Shown here piece after piece: positions 22,446 through 25,356 of a DNA stretch of 25,356 bases (the stretch's first letter is position 1; each line of letters opens with the position of its first letter). This stretch comes from Acidobacteriota bacterium (GTDB lineage Bacteria > Acidobacteriota > Terriglobia > UBA7540): positions 1 through 25,356 of the forward strand of contig JAKAWO010000006.1 in assembly GCA_021827255.1 (NCBI GenBank), read 5' to 3'. The translations under genes were made by a program, and so were the position numbers. The notes beneath the pieces were generated by a model. That model made no database searches and was not told the DNA's origin. It saw only the letters and a list, made by a program, of their open reading frames with translations.

Positions 22446-23495
22446 ATGGCAACCCCTGTTTATCACATCGGCGAATATCGCTTTTCCCCCGAAGAATTTC
22501 TCCCCAGGAAACTGTTTGAAGCTATCACCGATGTGCGCGTTGACAGGCCGGAGATCATTCTCGAGGAGGCTCGAAAGCGCCGCAAGCGGCGGCGGCTGAC
22601 GCTGGACGGGAAACTGGTGATTCTCGCCACCGACCACCCGGGGCGCCGGGTCACGGGCCTGGGCGCCGACGACCCTCTGGGCATGGGTGACCGTCACAGC
22701 TATCTGGCGCGCGCGCTGCGCGTGCTGACCACGCCCGGATGCGACGGCATTATGGGAACCACGGACTTCATGGAGGACTTGCTAATTGTCAGCGTGCTCG
22801 TTCGCGAATCCGGAGGGGCATCTTTCATTGATGATAAGGTGCTCGTCGGGTGTATGAATCGTGGCGGGCAGGCTGGCGTGGCGGGCGAAATTGACGACCG
22901 ATTCACCTCCTTCACTGCCCGGCAACTGAAGCGCATGAATTTCGACGGCGGCAAACTGATGTACCGGCTGGACCCGGAAGACGACCGTACCATCAAGGCC
23001 ATCAGCGATTGCGCCCAGGCGGTCACCGAACTTTATCGCGAAGACCTGTACGCCTTCCTCGAACCCATGAGCGTGCGAAGAAAGAAGGATGGCGGTTACG
23101 AGACCGTCAAGACCATCGAAGCGCTGGTGCGCGACGCCGGTGCAGCCGCGGCCCTGGGAGAGTCTTCCGGGCGAACGTTCCTCAAGCTTTCCTACACGGA
23201 AGGCTACGACCGCGTGGCCCGCGCCACAACCTTGCCGATTCTCATGCTGGGTGGCCCGCCGAGAGAGGACCCTACTTCGATTCTCAGGGACTTCACGGCC
23301 GGCATGAAGGCGGGCGCCAACGTTCGCGGAGTGATGGTCGGACGCAACGTTTCCTTCGCTGCAACAGAAGATCCCCGCGCGCTTGCCGCAGCCGTTTGTG
23401 GAATTGTCCATGACAACCTGACGACGGATGCCTCGCTCGATCGGCTTGCCGCAGAGCGCGGAAATCAAATGGATCTTTTCGCGCCCTGGCGCTGA
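22446..23495 (+). CDS. Cgl0159-family (beta/alpha)8 protein, class I aldolase-like
   Basis: The 349-residue protein fits the Cgl0159 family, a DeoC/LacD-like barrel. Key segments are LVILATDHPGRRVTGLG, CDGIMGTTDFMEDLL, LVGCMNRGGQAGVAGEIDDR, FTSFTARQLKRMNFDGGK, AFLEPMSVR and FLKLSYTEGYDRVARATTLP. Lysines in DGGK and FLKLS are candidates for a Schiff-base residue, which I infer from aldolase logic and cannot prove. The namesake of Corynebacterium glutamicum lies in the myo-inositol cluster, where an aldolase step is needed. ATG 22446 is one base after the kinase stop and has GAGG upstream; an upstream in-frame start at 22365 would overlap the kinase. The likely role is to cleave the phosphorylated ketose made by the kinase into two three-carbon units. 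Confidence 0.82.
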   Translation: MATPVYHIGEYRFSPEEFLPRKLFEAITDVRVDRPEIILEEARKRRKRRRLTLDGKLVILATDHPGRRVTGLGADDPLGMGDRHSYLARALRVLTTPGCDGIMGTTDFMEDLLIVSVLVRESGGASFIDDKVLVGCMNRGGQAGVAGEIDDRFTSFTARQLKRMNFDGGKLMYRLDPEDDRTIKAISDCAQAVTELYREDLYAFLEPMSVRRKKDGGYETVKTIEALVRDAGAAAALGESSGRTFLKLSYTEGYDRVARATTLPILMLGGPPREDPTSILRDFTAGMKAGANVRGVMVGRNVSFAATEDPRALAAAVCGIVHDNLTTDASLDRLAAERGNQMDLFAPWR

Positions 23496-23620
23496 GAGTG
23501 GCGTGCGGGGCGCCACGGTCACTCCGGCTTCGATGGATCGTGGCTTCTCGCGTGTCCAATGGGCCGCGGTGGGGAGGGCGCTGTCTCGAGCCAGCGGCAT
23601 CTTGGGAGTGGGAGCCCGAT

Positions 23621-25033
23621 ATGAGCGCGCCAAACAAGCCCATCGCAAGCAGCCCGGCAGCCGGTCCTGCCTCTGGCGCGGGGAATGACCAATCGCTGAC
23701 CGTCGGTGTTATTTTCCTCGGACGCCGCCGCCCCGGTTTTGACATGGAATGGGGCCGGCAGATGGAAGACGGGGCGCGCCGCGCGCTTCAGCAGACAGGT
23801 TTCGCCCTCTTTGAGTCGCCCGAAAAAGCCATTGATGACGCTTCATTCCGCCGGGCACTGGCCGCCTGCGAACAGAACGGCGCCAACGCCATCGTGTTGC
23901 TCCAGACAACGCTGGCCGACGGCCGCCTGGCCCCGACGCTCGCGCAGCTTTGGCCGGATCCGCCGGTGCTTTGGGCGACGCCGGAAAAGCCCGAGGGCGA
24001 CATGATCAGCTCAAACTCGCTGGTCGGCACCCACATCTGGGCCTCGAACCTGCGGCAGATGGGCCATTCCTTCGAACTGGTGTATGGCGATCCCGATGCG
24101 GCCCTGACGCGCCAGCAACTCGTTGAGGCGGTGCGGGTGGCCGCCACGGTGCGGCGGCTCCGTTCAGCCCGCCTAGGCCTGGTTGGCGGGCCGGCACCCG
24201 GCTACTTCGCCATGAGCGCCGATCCGTTTGCCATCCATCGCGGCCTGGGGGTCCAAATCCAGACGTTTAGCTTGCTGGAGTTTGCTAAGGTCGTTGAGAG
24301 TTTCAATGAAGAAGCGGTAGCCGCTGACGTCGCAAAAGTCAAGGCTCTCGGCATGCCGCACAAAGACACGACCGACGACGACCTGCCGATGGCGTCCCGC
24401 CTCTATCTCGCCATGCGGTCATTTCTGGACAATGAAAGCCTCGATGCCCTGGCGGTCCGCTGCTGGCCGGAGATGCCGAACGTTTTTGGCCAGTGGCCGT
24501 ATCTGGGGATTGCCCGCCTGGTGAACGATGGCCGCGCCGTTACCTGCGAAGGCGACGCCGATGGCGCGCTGGTGGCCTGGACCGGTGAAAGCCTGGGCCT
24601 GGGACCCGGCCATCTTTCGGATTGGCTCGAGCACGACCAGGAGACCATCACTTTGTGGCACACGGGTCTTGCGCCGATGTCCCTTTCTCCGCCCCCCGGC
24701 GAGCCCGGAGGTCCGCGCATCGCTCGCCATTTCAACATCAGAAAGCCCGCCGTGGTGGAAGCGACAATTCAGGAAAACATGCCGGTGACCGTTGCGCGTT
24801 TCTGGCGGCTCGATGGAACCTACTATCTGACGGCCCGAGAAGGCTGCACGGTCAAACCCAAACGGGAGCTGATGGGCACCAATGCGTTGGTGCGGCTTCA
24901 GAACCAGGACCCGCGAGAGTGGTTTGAAGACCTTTGCCACCAGGGCATGCCCCATCACGTCACCATGTTTCGCGGCCATCACGCCGCGTTGCTGCGCCGC
25001 TTCGCCCGCACCCTCCCCATGCAATTCATCTGA
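23621..25033 (+). CDS. L-fucose/L-arabinose isomerase-family protein
   Basis: A 470-residue protein with the two-domain fucose/arabinose isomerase look. An N-terminal Rossmann-like part (VGVIFLGRRRPGFDMEWG, ANAIVLLQTT, LGLVGGPAPGYFAM) precedes a metal site built from CWPEMP and CEGDADGAL; WLEHDQETITLWHTG adds the usual His. These enzymes interconvert aldoses and ketoses with Mn2+ in the cytoplasm. I chose ATG 23621 because GGGAG lies upstream and the remaining N-terminal residues from 23498 have no family match. It is 125 bases after the aldolase gene on the same strand. Isomerase, kinase and aldolase together make a complete aldose-cleavage route; which aldose cannot be told. Confidence 0.82.
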   Translation: MSAPNKPIASSPAAGPASGAGNDQSLTVGVIFLGRRRPGFDMEWGRQMEDGARRALQQTGFALFESPEKAIDDASFRRALAACEQNGANAIVLLQTTLADGRLAPTLAQLWPDPPVLWATPEKPEGDMISSNSLVGTHIWASNLRQMGHSFELVYGDPDAALTRQQLVEAVRVAATVRRLRSARLGLVGGPAPGYFAMSADPFAIHRGLGVQIQTFSLLEFAKVVESFNEEAVAADVAKVKALGMPHKDTTDDDLPMASRLYLAMRSFLDNESLDALAVRCWPEMPNVFGQWPYLGIARLVNDGRAVTCEGDADGALVAWTGESLGLGPGHLSDWLEHDQETITLWHTGLAPMSLSPPPGEPGGPRIARHFNIRKPAVVEATIQENMPVTVARFWRLDGTYYLTAREGCTVKPKRELMGTNALVRLQNQDPREWFEDLCHQGMPHHVTMFRGHHAALLRRFARTLPMQFI

Positions 25034-25136
25034 CAGACTGCCCGCGGCGAACGAAAAACAGCAGCGCGCCAAGGGCTCCCAAAGGCATAAGCGCCGCCAC
25101 TGAAAGCGCCGAGCTCCAGATGTCATCAATTTTCAA
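25026..25136 (-). CDS. Possible 36-residue single-span membrane miniprotein
   Basis: A minus-strand frame from a TTG at 25136 to a TGA at 25026 would encode MKIDDIWSSA followed by a hydrophobic span ALSVAALMPLGALGALLFFV and a positive tail RRGQSVR. The layout (short soluble start, one helix, Arg-rich end) is that of small membrane proteins. There is no good ribosome site and no ATG, a TAG lies upstream in frame, and its end overlaps the isomerase gene by 8 bases, so it may be chance. Confidence 0.2.
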   Translation of the reverse strand: MKIDDIWSSALSVAALMPLGALGALLFFVRRGQSVR

Positions 25137-25356
25137 GTCATGTATATTCTATAACTTGAGAAGAGCCTGGGTTTGGAGACCGCCCTAACCTTCCCCCGAA
25201 AGCCCGCGTCGCCCACATACCAACGGCAAGCCGGCGTAGCGCGGCCCGCCGCCTTTGTGGTCGGCGTCTTTTGGCTGTGATGGTTGACCTGTCCGATTCG
25301 GGTTCGCGGATCGGCGGGCGTTGATGGCGCTCGTGGAACTTTGCGTCACCGGCTTG
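25034..25356. other. Right-hand end with no clear gene
   Basis: Besides the doubtful small membrane frame at 25026-25136, I see no gene in this stretch. An ATG at 25323 opens a frame that runs off the window, but 11 codons and a weak upstream site do not support a call. The AT-rich patch around 25120-25160 might carry a promoter for a minus-strand transcript. Confidence 0.4.

Noticed and set aside
1..25356. CRISPR array, defence island or complete insertion sequence
   Set aside because: No spaced direct repeats, cas, restriction or transposase genes were seen; the only mobile traces are the tRNA fragment and the integrase remnant.

Overview
The window most resembles a chromosomal segment of an Acidobacteriota member. 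The evidence is a roughly 1160-residue outer-membrane receptor with an N-terminal carboxypeptidase-regulatory-like (Oar-type) domain, a high-GC background, a Cys-type sulfatase next to an anaerobic sulfatase-maturating enzyme, and secreted GH2 and GH27 glycosidases. No rRNA or taxonomic marker is present, so this is inference from gene content.

Region 1 (1-1021) is accessory DNA. It holds a HigB/RelE-like toxin whose presumed antitoxin start overlaps it by 4 bases and runs off the left edge. It also holds a 42-base 3' fragment of a tRNA-Pro(CGG) gene and a frameshifted C-terminal remnant of a tyrosine recombinase. Together these look like the scar of an element integrated at a tRNA. Region 2 (1146-5802, minus strand) carries a radical-SAM sulfatase maturase with an extra SEC-C tail, a Tat-exported Cys-type sulfatase and a secreted PF04185-type phosphoesterase.

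Region 3 (6305-13280) looks like one regulon. It contains a LarA-family (nickel-pincer) 2-hydroxyacid racemase, a GntR/FCD regulator, an SSS-family symporter, a GabD-like aldehyde dehydrogenase and a two-subunit UxaA-family lyase whose split layout resembles SuyA/SuyB sulfolactate sulfo-lyase. The larA-like gene and the lyase operon each have a sigma70-like promoter whose -10 box is covered by a similar 17-base palindrome (T[GA]ATAT-N5-ATATTA). That links them although they are 7 kb apart and on opposite strands.

Region 4 (13563-25033, plus strand) has the receptor, a GH2 beta-galactosidase-like enzyme, a GH27 alpha-galactosidase-like enzyme with altered pocket residues, and then a tight group of a PPi-type phosphofructokinase-like kinase, a Cgl0159-family class I aldolase-like protein and an L-fucose/L-arabinose isomerase-like protein.

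Read together, regions 3 and 4 could take up a glycan or glycoside, release a monosaccharide, isomerise, phosphorylate and cleave it, oxidise the aldehyde product to a 2-hydroxyacid, adjust its stereochemistry and cleave or dehydrate it. One explicit hypothesis is a sulfoglycolysis-like route in which a LarA-type racemase joins sulfolactaldehyde oxidation to sulfo-lyase cleavage. A hexuronate/aldonate-type pathway is the conventional alternative. The sequence alone does not decide between them.
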